A DNA stretch of 50,425 bases from an uncultured Paraglaciecola sp. (GCF_937123705.1 NZ_CAKZKO010000073.1:1-50425); one strand, 5' to 3'. Shown: positions 26,152 through 35,448, counted from the first letter of the stretch. Program-made: numbers and translations. The notes: generated by a model not told the origin, from the sequence alone.

Positions 26152-28325
26152 ACCTTAAACTCCAAGGTAACAACCACACCAGATTTATCCTTTAGGTTAT
26201 CGATCCTTATTTCACCATGATGATATTGGGCGATGATCTTTGCAATATATAAACCTAAGCCTAAGTGAGGTTGTTCGGTGTTTTGCTGCTTACGTACCGA
26301 CACCATAGAATCGAGCAATTGATGCTGCATGTTTTCTGGTAACACACTACCTTGGTTACTGATGGTGAGCACATAGCCTTGGTCACTATTTACCATTTGC
26401 AGATTAATCACCGAATTTAGCTCGCTAAATTCCACTCCGTTGGCAATGATTTTGTCTAACATTTGGGCGAATAGTTCTGGGGCACCGTGAAAAGTAGAGT
26501 TTGAAACTGAGACTTGCACCTCAAAATCTCTTGAGGCGTAAGCTAGGCGATAACCTGCCACACAACCATTGATTAACTCTACTAAATCAAAGGTTTCTGG
26601 CTCACTGCTTTGAATAGCTTGCTCTAATCGTGTGGCTTCGCTCATATTCGAGAGTATCTTGCTTAGCCGCGTAATCCCTTGCTTTGCTCGATCGACATAT
26701 TGTTTACTCTCTGGCTTTTGATCTTCTAGTAACAAGTTGTCTAAAGATGAATTAACAATAGCCACGGGCGTACGTAATTCATGTGACAAACGGGATGCCA
26801 TATTTTCTAAATAGGTGTTGTATTGACTAAGTCGGCTAAGTACATGGGTAAAGGTACGAGATAAATCGCCAATTTCGTCTCGAGTCTTTGAAGGCACTAT
26901 ATCTCCAATGATTTTGCCTTGTTGATCGATGGCGTTTTCGGTGTCATTTCTTAAGCTACGAATACGCCATGAAATACGGGATGCAATAATAAATAACGCT
27001 AAGGTACTGATTAAAATTACCAGTAAAATATAGTGAAACTGCTGCTCTAGGGCTTTGTTTCTTAAAGTGCGGATCCCATTAGTGGTTTGCTCAACGACTA
27101 CCGCCCCCATCACAGTTTCATCGATGTAAATAGGATGAGCTGCCGACATAATCACTGCCTTATTATCTGAACTCAATCGCCACAGTGAGCTAGGTGTACC
27201 AGCCAGCGCTTGACTGATATCTTGACCCTGCAAGGCAAAGGCATCCCGTAAATCATCCACAAAATCAGCCGGAGGCTTAGTTAATATTTGATAATAGAGG
27301 GGCAGCAACCAGTTGTTTTCGAGGTATTTCCACCAGCTGTTGGCACTCGCTGATTGCCCATTATTTGCTACACCTACAGTAGGTTTATTTTGTACCCCAG
27401 ATGCGCTGTGAATTTCGCCAGAACGTGCCAACACTCGTCTGTGTTTGTCCACTACCCATACTCTGGCATTGGAATACTTAAGACCCTTGAGAATTTTTTC
27501 AATATCGGGTGAAGGCACCAATACTGTGCCCAGTGAGTCCACTTGCGATGGATTAGCTGTGCCTATGATGTGCTCTGTTGCTCGGGATTGTGGATTATCC
27601 ACATCCACAATCGCAAAGGCAATTTTGCTCGACATCATAGCCAAGGGAAAACGTAATTCGAGGTGATATCCCTTTGCAGTATTACGCCATTGCCCCTGTA
27701 TTTGGGTTTCTAATCTAGCGGGTTGCAACGAGTCTAAGCTATCTTTTAATAAATAGGCGTTTACCCACCCCGCTTGGGACGGCGCAATAATATAACGCTG
27801 AAACAAGCCGCTTTGGTCGGTCATGGCTATTTGCAGATGGTCGTTTTTATCAATACGCAAACTGTTACTTGGCCTGAGCAGCACAGTGTTGTCGGTTACC
27901 GCAAACATAGCGTACAAATATTTGTCGTACTGCCCCACCATATGGGTGAAGTGTAAACTTTCAGGTTGATATTCTTGAATAGCGTCAATTAGATTCTGTT
28001 GGCCATAAGCAATAGCTAAATGCTGGTAGTCTTGCCAATCATCTAGCTTGCCGTCTAATTGTATTGGGTATGCAATTTTATGAGCGTATAAATCGGTACC
28101 CGGCTTAACATCGGCTAAATACGCGGACTGGCTGTCAAATAACAATGGGCGCTCGTGTAAGGCGGTGGCTACTGCCCGAGCGGTACCCACCATAGTTTGC
28201 TCTTGACCGATACGCAGGTAAGTTTCCATTTCCCACACGTACTGGTAACCCAACCAGGGAATAGCCAATAAAAACGACGAAAAAAACAGTAGCTTTAAGC
28301 GCAATCCAAAACGAAATTTACTCAT
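26148..28325 (-). CDS. Dedicated sortase system sensor histidine kinase
   Basis: A 725-residue two-component kinase of the type found only with marine sortase loci (TIGR03785). Membrane helix 1 at about 11-30, a large periplasmic part to about 431, helix 2 at about 432-451, HAMP (452-505), the phosphoacceptor H515 in SHELRTP, and a C-terminal ATPase domain (N box IANGVEF, G box HLGLGLYIAK). The periplasmic part holds DGKLDDW at residues 91-97 and repeated beta-strand segments, which resemble the start of carbohydrate-binding CBM9/DOMON-like domains. The kinase lies 41 bases after its response regulator, in one operon. Confidence 0.9.
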   Translation of the reverse strand: MSKFRFGLRLKLLFFSSFLLAIPWLGYQYVWEMETYLRIGQEQTMVGTARAVATALHERPLLFDSQSAYLADVKPGTDLYAHKIAYPIQLDGKLDDWQDYQHLAIAYGQQNLIDAIQEYQPESLHFTHMVGQYDKYLYAMFAVTDNTVLLRPSNSLRIDKNDHLQIAMTDQSGLFQRYIIAPSQAGWVNAYLLKDSLDSLQPARLETQIQGQWRNTAKGYHLELRFPLAMMSSKIAFAIVDVDNPQSRATEHIIGTANPSQVDSLGTVLVPSPDIEKILKGLKYSNARVWVVDKHRRVLARSGEIHSASGVQNKPTVGVANNGQSASANSWWKYLENNWLLPLYYQILTKPPADFVDDLRDAFALQGQDISQALAGTPSSLWRLSSDNKAVIMSAAHPIYIDETVMGAVVVEQTTNGIRTLRNKALEQQFHYILLVILISTLALFIIASRISWRIRSLRNDTENAIDQQGKIIGDIVPSKTRDEIGDLSRTFTHVLSRLSQYNTYLENMASRLSHELRTPVAIVNSSLDNLLLEDQKPESKQYVDRAKQGITRLSKILSNMSEATRLEQAIQSSEPETFDLVELINGCVAGYRLAYASRDFEVQVSVSNSTFHGAPELFAQMLDKIIANGVEFSELNSVINLQMVNSDQGYVLTISNQGSVLPENMQHQLLDSMVSVRKQQNTEQPHLGLGLYIAKIIAQYHHGEIRIDNLKDKSGVVVTLEFKV

Positions 28326-28366
28326 CTAGATGTAACTCATCAGTTCACGTATTACTGGGGTTTTAT

Positions 28367-29059
28367 TCACTGAATTTTCCATCTGTAACCCATGCCATAC
28401 ACTGTTTCTACACAATCGAAGGCGCTATCGAATTGCATAAATTTTTTGCGAATACGTTTAATGTGTGAAGTGATAGTTGTGTCATCCACCACCATCTTAG
28501 ACTCATCCATAAGTTGTTGGCGACTCTTAACATGGCCAGAATATTTGGCAATGGCGTGCAACATCCAAAACTCGGTAACAGTCAGTTCGATGCTTTGGCC
28601 TTTCCAGCTTACAGTCATACGTTTACTGTCCATCAGCAAGTCGCCTGTTTGAATTAGGTCGGTTTGGATTTGCGGTCTATTTAGTAACTCGGTACGCCTA
28701 AACAAAGCCGCTATGCGAGCCAGTAAATGGGGCAAACTGATATCTTTAGTTAAATAATCATCGGCGCCCATACGTAAACCACAAATGGTGTCGTAATCAT
28801 TATCTCGCGCGGTAAAAAAGATAATAGGCAAGGTTTTAGATAAACCTCTTAATTGCTGGCAAACCGCAAAGCCTCCGTCAATTTCATCCTCAAGGCCAAT
28901 ATCAATAATCGCTAAATCCGGTAGTTGATGAGAAAACGCCTGCTCGGCGCTTTGTCGATTTGCGAAGGCTTGCACCTCATAGCCTTGCTTGCTAAGGGCT
29001 GCAATATAATTTTCTCTCAGTGCTTGGTCATCTTCTACCAAGGCGATACGTTTCGACAT
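28367..29059 (-). CDS. Dedicated sortase system response regulator (OmpR type)
   Basis: A 230-residue regulator: receiver domain with the phosphoacceptor D53 (LAIIDIGLED), the acidic pocket in ALVEDDQ and the conserved lysine in DDYLTKDIS, then a winged helix (VTEFWMLHAIAKYSGHVKSR, TITSHIKRIRKKF, VYGMGYRW). The start is set at the ATG giving MSKRIALVEDD; ten extra residues from 29089 would be unusual. It precedes the cognate kinase and is divergent from the PdsO gene with a 193-base gap, where it most likely binds and controls the sortase genes. Confidence 0.93.
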   Translation of the reverse strand: MSKRIALVEDDQALRENYIAALSKQGYEVQAFANRQSAEQAFSHQLPDLAIIDIGLEDEIDGGFAVCQQLRGLSKTLPIIFFTARDNDYDTICGLRMGADDYLTKDISLPHLLARIAALFRRTELLNRPQIQTDLIQTGDLLMDSKRMTVSWKGQSIELTVTEFWMLHAIAKYSGHVKSRQQLMDESKMVVDDTTITSHIKRIRKKFMQFDSAFDCVETVYGMGYRWKIQ

Positions 29060-29252
29060 ACTGGCCGCCTGTTCAATTGTTAATGGCACTATATCGCAAA
29101 ACTTCTATTGGTTTAGTTGATAAATGGCCGAATCAATCAATTTCCATTTTTTCGCCACAATTGACCTCAAGTTTGCCATTTTTCCTCCCCGAAACAGCCA
29201 CACACTCTTTGTTTACTAGAGAGGAATTCATCAATCACCTTTAGGAAAAATA

Positions 29253-29987
29253 ATGAACATCAACAAACATAAATTCACTACCTCAATCGCTTTCACTTGT
29301 TTGCTATCAAGTAGCGCCTTAGCCGAGCCAAACAAGCAGCAAGAAAAAACCAATGAATTAATAGGTTTCAGTTCGGGCGCCATCATAGGGACCGCAATCG
29401 GCGGCCCCTTTGGCGGGGTTATCGCTGCCATATTTGGCGGAATGGTTGCCAACGACATTAATTCTGACAATAAGCTGGAAAAGGCCAGCCAATCGTTGCA
29501 ACAAAAAGAGCAACAATTAGTAGTATTACAACAAGATATTGAAGCTCAAAAACAACAGGCATTGGCGCAAATAGCCTCTATGGATAATGCCTTAGAACAG
29601 GCCAGATTGCTGCAAAACACCTCAGAAATACAAGCTAACATTCAATTTAAAACTGCTTCCTACGTTTTAGAACAGCACTATAAATCACAACTTGATCTGC
29701 TGGCCCAAAGACTACAACAAAATCCTAAACTGACTATTACCTTGTCGGGCTTTGCAGACCAACGTGGTGACAGCAGTTTTAACCAAGTCTTGTCTGAGCA
29801 ACGTGCCTTATCCGTTAGATCATACCTGATATCTAAAGGCGTTAAAAAAGAGCAAGTAATTACTTACTCCTTTGGAGAGTCTGAATTAGTAAGCGCAGGT
29901 GTAAATTTTGAAGACGACTTTTTCGACCGCCGCGTGATGCTGAAAGTATCCAATAAACAAAGCGCCATGACAGCCGCAAACCAATAA
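29253..29987 (+). CDS. pdsO: Sortase-associated OmpA-family protein PdsO
   Basis: A 244-residue exported protein of the TIGR03789 type. Signal peptide 1-24 (cut after SALA), a glycine-rich segment at 38-65 (GAIIGTAIGGPFGGVIAAIFGG, a glycine zipper likely to enter a membrane), a coiled coil at about 72-125, and a C-terminal OmpA peptidoglycan-binding domain (about 128-235; LSGFADQRGDSSFNQVLSEQ and RALSVRSYLISKGV). It should span from membrane to cell wall. It is the first gene of the rightward sortase operon (10 bases to the target gene) and has AGGA upstream of its ATG. Confidence 0.9.
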   Translation: MNINKHKFTTSIAFTCLLSSSALAEPNKQQEKTNELIGFSSGAIIGTAIGGPFGGVIAAIFGGMVANDINSDNKLEKASQSLQQKEQQLVVLQQDIEAQKQQALAQIASMDNALEQARLLQNTSEIQANIQFKTASYVLEQHYKSQLDLLAQRLQQNPKLTITLSGFADQRGDSSFNQVLSEQRALSVRSYLISKGVKKEQVITYSFGESELVSAGVNFEDDFFDRRVMLKVSNKQSAMTAANQ

Positions 29988-29997
29988 GGAAACTTTT

Positions 29998-32160
29998 ATG
30001 TCATCACTCCCCAAGCTTGCGGTGGTTAGTTTGGCGATTATTGCAATAGGGGCATTACAATTTGTGATGCCTGCTTTTAGCAACAATCCAAACACTGCGC
30101 TCAATGCAAGCACCAAAGTTTTAGCCCCTGACAGCAGCCTAAGTAACCTCCCTGTTAAGGACTTTCACTCAGCCCAAAGTGGCACCTTGTACTTTATCAA
30201 TGAGCAGGTTATTCAGGACGAAACAGTGCAGCAACACTCACTCAGCCCTGTCCTTAAAACCAAAGTGGACATTAAAGTAACAGGTATTGTAGCCCGTACC
30301 AAGCTCACTCAAACCTTTAGAAATGCAGGTACAGAGTGGGTGAGTGCACTTTACGTATTCCCTTTACCGGAAAATGCCGCAGTCGATCATTTATTGATGA
30401 CAATAGGTGACCGCAAAATAGAAGGGGTAATTACAGAAAAAGATGAGGCAAAAAAGCGTTATCTTCAAGCCAAAGCCGAGGGCAAGAAAGTCAGTTTAAT
30501 CGCACAGCAGCGACCCAATATATTTTCTAATCGTATTGCTAATATCGGCCCGGGCGAAACCATCGAAGTGAGCATTGAATATCAACAGCGCATCCCTTTT
30601 GAACAACAGCAATATAGCTTACGTTTTCCTTTGACTATCACGCCGCGATATCAGCCCAAAGGCACCACTGAAGCCTCACAAATTCAGCCTAACTTTTCTC
30701 AAAATCACAGCCCTGAAACTAACAATATTGAATTGCAGGTGCACTTGCAGGCAGGTTTTTCGGTGCAAAATATCAGTAGCGAGTTTCACCCCATTAAGAT
30801 TAACCCGCTACCTGATGGTAGTCAGCATATTCAACTGGTAAAAAACAGCCAGGCCAATCAAGATTTTGTCTTGAACTGGCAACCAGAGCTGGGTGCGGCC
30901 CCCCAGTCAGCGCATTTTACTCAGTTGGTTAATGGCGACAAATATGGCTTGATCATGTTACTGCCACCACACAAAAAACAACACTCTCAATTAAGCCAAA
31001 ACCGCGAGGTTATTTTTGTATTAGATACATCAGGTTCCATGGAAGGCGACTCTATTCAACAAGCAAAGCAGGCACTTTTGCTAGCCATTGATGAACTAAA
31101 ACCAAAGGATCGCTTTAATATCATTGAATTTAATAACTACGCTCAACACATCTGGAAGTCACCAAAACCAGCCGACCTAAATAATAAACAACAAGCCAAA
31201 CACTTTGTTAATAGCTTATCGGCCAATGGAGGCACCGAAATGCAAAGTGCATTACAACTGGCCTTTGCTCAGCCCAAGGGACAGCTATCGACTGGCTTGC
31301 GCCAAATAATATTTATTACTGATGGCAGTGTGGCTAACGAAGCTTCTTTAATGACGTTGATCAACAAAAAATTAGGTGATTCGCGGTTATTTACTGTGGG
31401 CATTGGCAGCGCACCCAACAGCTATTTTATGACTGAAGCAGCCAAAATGGGGCGAGGCACCTTTACTTATATTGGCTCGGTGGAACAGGTGCAACAAAAA
31501 ATGCTTGGCTTGTTAAGCAAATTACAACACCCCGCTGTTACCGATATCGAATTACAGCTAAATGACTACCCGTTGCAATCTGATCCGCAGCTAGAGTTTT
31601 ATCCCAACATTATTAGCGATTTATACAAAGGCGAACCTTTAGTACTTAGCTATAAAATATCTGGTAGTAATCTTGCAGACAATTTTTCTAACGTAAATAT
31701 AAAAGCACAATTCCAACAAAAACCTTGGGGGTCGCCTTTAGTTATAAACGGGGAAACGAGGCAATCTGGCCTCAATGTTTTATGGGCAAGACAGAAAATA
31801 GGCCAGCTTACCAGAGATAAGCGTCGAGCCGGTCATGCAGTAAACAGCTCTGATGCCGAACAACAAACATACAAACATCTAATCACAGAGACGGCGTTGG
31901 CTCATCACATGGTGAGCCAATACACCAGTTTAGTGGCAGTAGATGTTACGCCAACTCGCCCTCTTGCATTACCAGTTAAAGAGCAAAAGCTGCTAAACCC
32001 AATGCCAAAAGGCGCTTTATATCGCTCCGCTAGCATACAGGGTCAACTACCACAAACGTCCACAACTGCTCAGCTAAGAATAACAATAGGTTTAATTTTA
32101 ATGGGATTAGCACTATGTATGCACTTACTTACAAGAAAAATAATTTTGTCTCAAAACTAA
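29998..32160 (+). CDS. Marine proteobacterial sortase target protein (VIT/VWA, LPQTS anchor)
   Basis: A 720-residue exported protein of the TIGR03788 type. Hydrophobic signal at about 5-24, a VIT domain (about 75-215; TFRNAGTEWVSALYVFPLPE), a VWA domain whose metal site D343-T-S-G-S347 is complete, and the C-terminal sorting signal LPQTS (684-688), a membrane helix (about 695-712) and a short basic tail (TRK). The class GN sortase should cut at this motif. VIT/VWA pairs mediate protein binding in adhesins and inter-alpha inhibitor chains. The gene overlaps the sortase gene by 46 bases. Confidence 0.92.
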   Translation: MSSLPKLAVVSLAIIAIGALQFVMPAFSNNPNTALNASTKVLAPDSSLSNLPVKDFHSAQSGTLYFINEQVIQDETVQQHSLSPVLKTKVDIKVTGIVARTKLTQTFRNAGTEWVSALYVFPLPENAAVDHLLMTIGDRKIEGVITEKDEAKKRYLQAKAEGKKVSLIAQQRPNIFSNRIANIGPGETIEVSIEYQQRIPFEQQQYSLRFPLTITPRYQPKGTTEASQIQPNFSQNHSPETNNIELQVHLQAGFSVQNISSEFHPIKINPLPDGSQHIQLVKNSQANQDFVLNWQPELGAAPQSAHFTQLVNGDKYGLIMLLPPHKKQHSQLSQNREVIFVLDTSGSMEGDSIQQAKQALLLAIDELKPKDRFNIIEFNNYAQHIWKSPKPADLNNKQQAKHFVNSLSANGGTEMQSALQLAFAQPKGQLSTGLRQIIFITDGSVANEASLMTLINKKLGDSRLFTVGIGSAPNSYFMTEAAKMGRGTFTYIGSVEQVQQKMLGLLSKLQHPAVTDIELQLNDYPLQSDPQLEFYPNIISDLYKGEPLVLSYKISGSNLADNFSNVNIKAQFQQKPWGSPLVINGETRQSGLNVLWARQKIGQLTRDKRRAGHAVNSSDAEQQTYKHLITETALAHHMVSQYTSLVAVDVTPTRPLALPVKEQKLLNPMPKGALYRSASIQGQLPQTSTTAQLRITIGLILMGLALCMHLLTRKIILSQN

Positions 32161-32741
32161 TATTTTCAGTCAGTCGACATAAATGGCTATTGCTATCTTT
32201 GTTGTTGGGGATTTATCAATTTTCAGGTGGACTATATATATTTGCCAAGGCACAGTTGGCTCAATACTTAATCGCCGACGCTTGGCACAAAAGTCTGCAA
32301 TCAGGAGAGCAACACCAACCTTGGCCTTGGGCAGATACTCACCCTATTGCTGAACTAACCATCAATGACCGCAATTGGTATGTGTTGGCAGGAGCTAGTG
32401 GTAGAAACTTAGCTTTTGCACCCAGTCATGTAAGTGCAACTCCTTTGCCTGGGGAAGCAGGCAACAGCGTGATAGCGGGCCATCGCGACACCCAATTTAA
32501 TAGCCTAAAAAAGCTACAAATAGGAGCAACAATTAACGTAAAAACCAGAGACTCTGAACAACAGTTTAAGGTCACTATGTTGCGTATCGCCCATCAATCA
32601 CAGGTTGAATATATGCAAACTAACACCAGTGACCCATTTGAATCTGAGCCTTCCAGCTTAACGCTGATCACTTGCTATCCTTTCGACAGTATGTTGCCTG
32701 ATCCAACACATAGATATGTAGTCACAGCCATCGCCATATAA
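32115..32741 (+). CDS. Class GN (marine proteobacterial) sortase
   Basis: A 208-residue transpeptidase that cleaves LPxTG-like motifs and joins the product to an acceptor. One N-terminal membrane helix (about 22-46), then the sortase beta-barrel with the catalytic H123 in AGHRDT, C187 in LTLITCYPF and R200 in PTHRY, the full triad. It matches TIGR03784. The ATG at 32115 lies inside the target gene (46-base overlap in another frame); no later start keeps the membrane anchor. This is a Gram-negative sortase with one obvious substrate, encoded by its neighbour; the acceptor nucleophile is unknown. Confidence 0.93.
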   Translation: MYALTYKKNNFVSKLIFSVSRHKWLLLSLLLGIYQFSGGLYIFAKAQLAQYLIADAWHKSLQSGEQHQPWPWADTHPIAELTINDRNWYVLAGASGRNLAFAPSHVSATPLPGEAGNSVIAGHRDTQFNSLKKLQIGATINVKTRDSEQQFKVTMLRIAHQSQVEYMQTNTSDPFESEPSSLTLITCYPFDSMLPDPTHRYVVTAIAI

Positions 32742-32940
32742 GCATAGGCTTGGTTTATTGCATACTAAGTGCTGTATCCAATGACAGACAAAAAATATCA
32801 GTAACTGACATAACCTGTCTGGCAACTCTGATTATTAACATATTTATCAATGAGTTATAGATGTGGAACAGAAATTGCCATGTGTGTAAGCAACCTAAGC
32901 TTCATGCTTTTCAATTTAAATATAACTAGGAATAATACTA

Positions 32941-33471
32941 ATGGCTTTATCAAAATTCACCCTTGCAATAACACTGACTACATTTAGCCTTGGATTAAGC
33001 GCTTGCACTGAACCAACCCAACAATCCACCCAAAAAGCTGATCCAGACATGGTCACCCAAGCTAAGGAAAAATCTGCCGACTTGTATAACAAAACCAAAA
33101 AAGGCGCGTCTGAACTTGCCGACAACGCAGCGGATATGGCCAGTGATTTAAAGGAAAGTACCTCTGAAGCATATGACAATGTTAAAGATAAAACCAAAGA
33201 GGCCTATGATGCAACGGCTGAAACAGCGTCTGATGCCCTAGATGCTACCAAAGACGTAGCAAGCGATTTAACAGAAAGCGCAACTGAGACTTATGAAGAA
33301 GTCAAAGATAAGGCTAGCGACGCATACGATGCCACAGCTGAAAAAACCTCAGATGCAATGGATGTAGCAAAAGAAAAAGCTGCCGGAGTAAAGGCTGATT
33401 CAGCTGAAAAACTCAAAGAAGCCTGTATTGCCAGCAAAGAAAAGCTAGGCAAAGACCCCAAAGACTGCTAA
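32941..33471 (+). CDS. Amphipathic-repeat lipoprotein (LEA/apolipoprotein-like)
   Basis: A 176-residue lipoprotein: signal with lipobox GLSAC, lipidated C22, then almost pure Lys/Asp/Glu/Ala/Thr amphipathic helix with no proline or aromatic residue except regularly spaced tyrosines. Residues 68-107 and 108-147 are a 40-residue tandem repeat (SDLKESTSEAYDNVKDK versus SDLTESATETYEEVKDK). The pattern is like LEA group 3 proteins and apolipoproteins, which bind membranes or protect against drying or freezing. Two cysteines (162, 176) sit at the end. It follows the sortase gene by 199 bases with its own ribosome site (AGGAATA) and a strong terminator. Its role is inferred from composition only. 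Confidence 0.75.
   Translation: MALSKFTLAITLTTFSLGLSACTEPTQQSTQKADPDMVTQAKEKSADLYNKTKKGASELADNAADMASDLKESTSEAYDNVKDKTKEAYDATAETASDALDATKDVASDLTESATETYEEVKDKASDAYDATAEKTSDAMDVAKEKAAGVKADSAEKLKEACIASKEKLGKDPKDC
33142..33381 (+). repeat. Two tandem 120-base repeats in the lipoprotein gene
   Basis: Codons 68-107 (33142-33261) and 108-147 (33262-33381) encode two copies of one 40-residue unit with the order SDL, EAYD/ETYE, VKDK, AYDATAE, SDA.D. The copies have diverged in DNA, so this is an old duplication and not a recent slippage. Confidence 0.8.
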
Positions 33472-33491
33472 TCAACTGTCTTTTATTTGCG

Positions 33492-33515
33492 ACAAAAGGG
33501 CCTCTGCCCTTTTGT
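33492..33515 (+). terminator. Rho-independent terminator of the repeat lipoprotein gene
   Basis: Perfect 10-base arms ACAAAAGGGC and GCCCTTTTGT with the loop CTCT, 21 bases after the stop, followed by TTGTTTATT. The GC-rich top and T-rich run-out are those of a classical intrinsic terminator. Confidence 0.9.
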
Positions 33516-33715
33516 TTGTTTATTATTCATATAATAAAGTTGTAGCGCCTCATCTCACGCCCACCCTTTATTATTCATAGGTTTCCCCGCGTAATTGTTA
33601 TATCACATATAATTTTTGTCATTTTGCTAACTGAAAAAAAGATACAATACCCAAAATGCTGAGCTGCTTTGCAGCCTTAAGGCAATTCTATTAATCACAT
33701 CAGCTGGCAGTCGAC

Positions 33716-34681
33716 ATGAACGCATTGAGTATCAAAGGATTAACTAAAACCTATAAGGGTGGCACCCAAGCTCTAAAGGGTATTGATTTGGAAGTAAAAC
33801 AAGGCGATTTTTTTGCTTTGCTTGGACCAAATGGTGCGGGCAAATCAACCACTATAGGTATCATTAGCTCATTAGTGAATAAGACCCAAGGGCAAGTTGA
33901 TGTGTTTGAGTATTCCCTAGCCAGTCAACCTATTGAGGCAAAATCTTGTATTGGGTTAGTGCCGCAGGAGTTTAACTTTAATCAGTTCGAGCCTTTAATT
34001 CAGATCATGCTTAATCAGGCCGGCTACTATGGTGTACCTAAAAGTGTCGCTAAACCCAGAGCCGAAAAATATCTTAAGCAACTCGATCTTTGGGACAAAC
34101 GCAATGCCCCTGCTAGGCAGCTCTCCGGTGGCATGAAAAGACGTTTGATGATCGCCAGAGCCCTGATGCACCAACCTAGAATGTTAATTCTTGACGAGCC
34201 AACCGCAGGTGTAGATATAGAAATCCGCCGCTCTATGTGGTCATTCTTACAAGAGATCAACCAGCAGGGGGTCACTATTATATTAACCACCCATTATCTT
34301 GAAGAAGCCGAAATGTTATGTCGCAATATTGCCATTATCGACAAGGGTATTATTGTTAGAAATACCAGTATGAAAGCGTTACTTGCCACTTTAAATATTG
34401 AAACTTTTGTGCTGGATTTATCTAAAAATGTCAACGCGCTAACCTTAGAGGGTTTTACAAGCCGCTTAGTTGACGAGCACACCTTAGAGGTTGATGTACC
34501 TAAAGAGGCTGGCCTTAATGGGGTATTTGAACAACTCACACAACAACAGATCCAAGTGTTAAGCATGCGCAATAAATCCAATCGATTAGAAGAGCTATTC
34601 GTTAGAATGCTCGAATCAGGACGTACATCAGAAGAAACAAGCTCAACCCAGGCACAAGTTGTAGGAGGCAGCCATGAATAG
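33716..34681 (+). CDS. yadG: ABC transporter ATPase, YadG-like
   Basis: A 321-residue ATPase: Walker A GPNGAGKST, Q-loop LVPQEFNFNQFEP, signature LSGGMKRRLMIARAL, Walker B MLILDEPTAGVD, switch histidine in TTHYLEEAE. The GVPKS and NQAGYYG segments and the C-terminal extension (about residue 235 on) match the YadG type. It forms an exporter with the permease gene that overlaps it by 8 bases. The E. coli substrate is unknown, so no function beyond ABC export is claimed. Confidence 0.9.
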   Translation: MNALSIKGLTKTYKGGTQALKGIDLEVKQGDFFALLGPNGAGKSTTIGIISSLVNKTQGQVDVFEYSLASQPIEAKSCIGLVPQEFNFNQFEPLIQIMLNQAGYYGVPKSVAKPRAEKYLKQLDLWDKRNAPARQLSGGMKRRLMIARALMHQPRMLILDEPTAGVDIEIRRSMWSFLQEINQQGVTIILTTHYLEEAEMLCRNIAIIDKGIIVRNTSMKALLATLNIETFVLDLSKNVNALTLEGFTSRLVDEHTLEVDVPKEAGLNGVFEQLTQQQIQVLSMRNKSNRLEELFVRMLESGRTSEETSSTQAQVVGGSHE

Positions 34682-35444
34682 TCTAAACATGGTGGCCCTT
34701 AGAACTATATGGCGCAAAGAATGTTTACGGTTTTTGAGAATTTGGGTGCAAACACTGTTACCACCGGCCATTACTATGACACTGTACTTTGTCATTTTTG
34801 GTAGCCTGATAGGCAGTAGAATAGGCAATATGGGCGGCTTTAGTTATATGGAATTTATTGTACCTGGGCTCATTATGATGGCGGTTATCACTAATGCCTA
34901 TGCCAATGTTTCCTCGTCATTTTACAGTGCAAAATATCAACGTAACGTTGAAGAGATGCTAGTGGCCCCGGTTTCTAATTGGATTATCATCGCTGGCTTT
35001 GTGGGGGGAGGTGCCATTCGGGGCATACTAGTAGGTGTAATAGTGACCTTTGTTTCAATGTTTTTTGTGGATATACACATTCACAATATTCTCATCATTT
35101 TAGTCACTTTAGTGTTAACTGCGGTGTTATTTGCAACAGCTGGATTAATTAACGGTATTTACGCTAATTCATTTGATGATGTGAGCATAGTTCCAACCTT
35201 TATCCTAACGCCTTTAACTTATTTGGGCGGAGTATTTTACTCCTTAACCTTGTTACCTGAATTCTGGCAGTGGGTCAGTAAGATCAATCCTATCGTATAT
35301 ATGGTCAGTGGCTTTAGGTATGGTTTTCTCGGAGTTTCTGAGATTAGCTACTTAACTTCTTTAAGTATCTTAGTGATATTTAACATCGTCTTGTTTGCTT
35401 GGGCATATTCTCTTATTAGTCGTGGCGTAGGCATTAGAAGCTAA
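34674..35444 (+). CDS. yadH: ABC-2 type permease, YadH-like
   Basis: A 256-residue inner-membrane permease with six hydrophobic segments and the ABC-2 signature region (FILTPLTYLGGVFYSLTLLP, then WVSKINPIVYMVSGFRYG). The length equals E. coli YadH (256). The ATG lies 8 bases inside the yadG-like gene after GTAGGAGG, a strong ribosome site, so both are coupled. A methyltransferase gene follows 4 bases after the stop. Confidence 0.9.
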   Translation: MNSLNMVALRTIWRKECLRFLRIWVQTLLPPAITMTLYFVIFGSLIGSRIGNMGGFSYMEFIVPGLIMMAVITNAYANVSSSFYSAKYQRNVEEMLVAPVSNWIIIAGFVGGGAIRGILVGVIVTFVSMFFVDIHIHNILIILVTLVLTAVLFATAGLINGIYANSFDDVSIVPTFILTPLTYLGGVFYSLTLLPEFWQWVSKINPIVYMVSGFRYGFLGVSEISYLTSLSILVIFNIVLFAWAYSLISRGVGIRS

Positions 35445-35448
35445 CATT

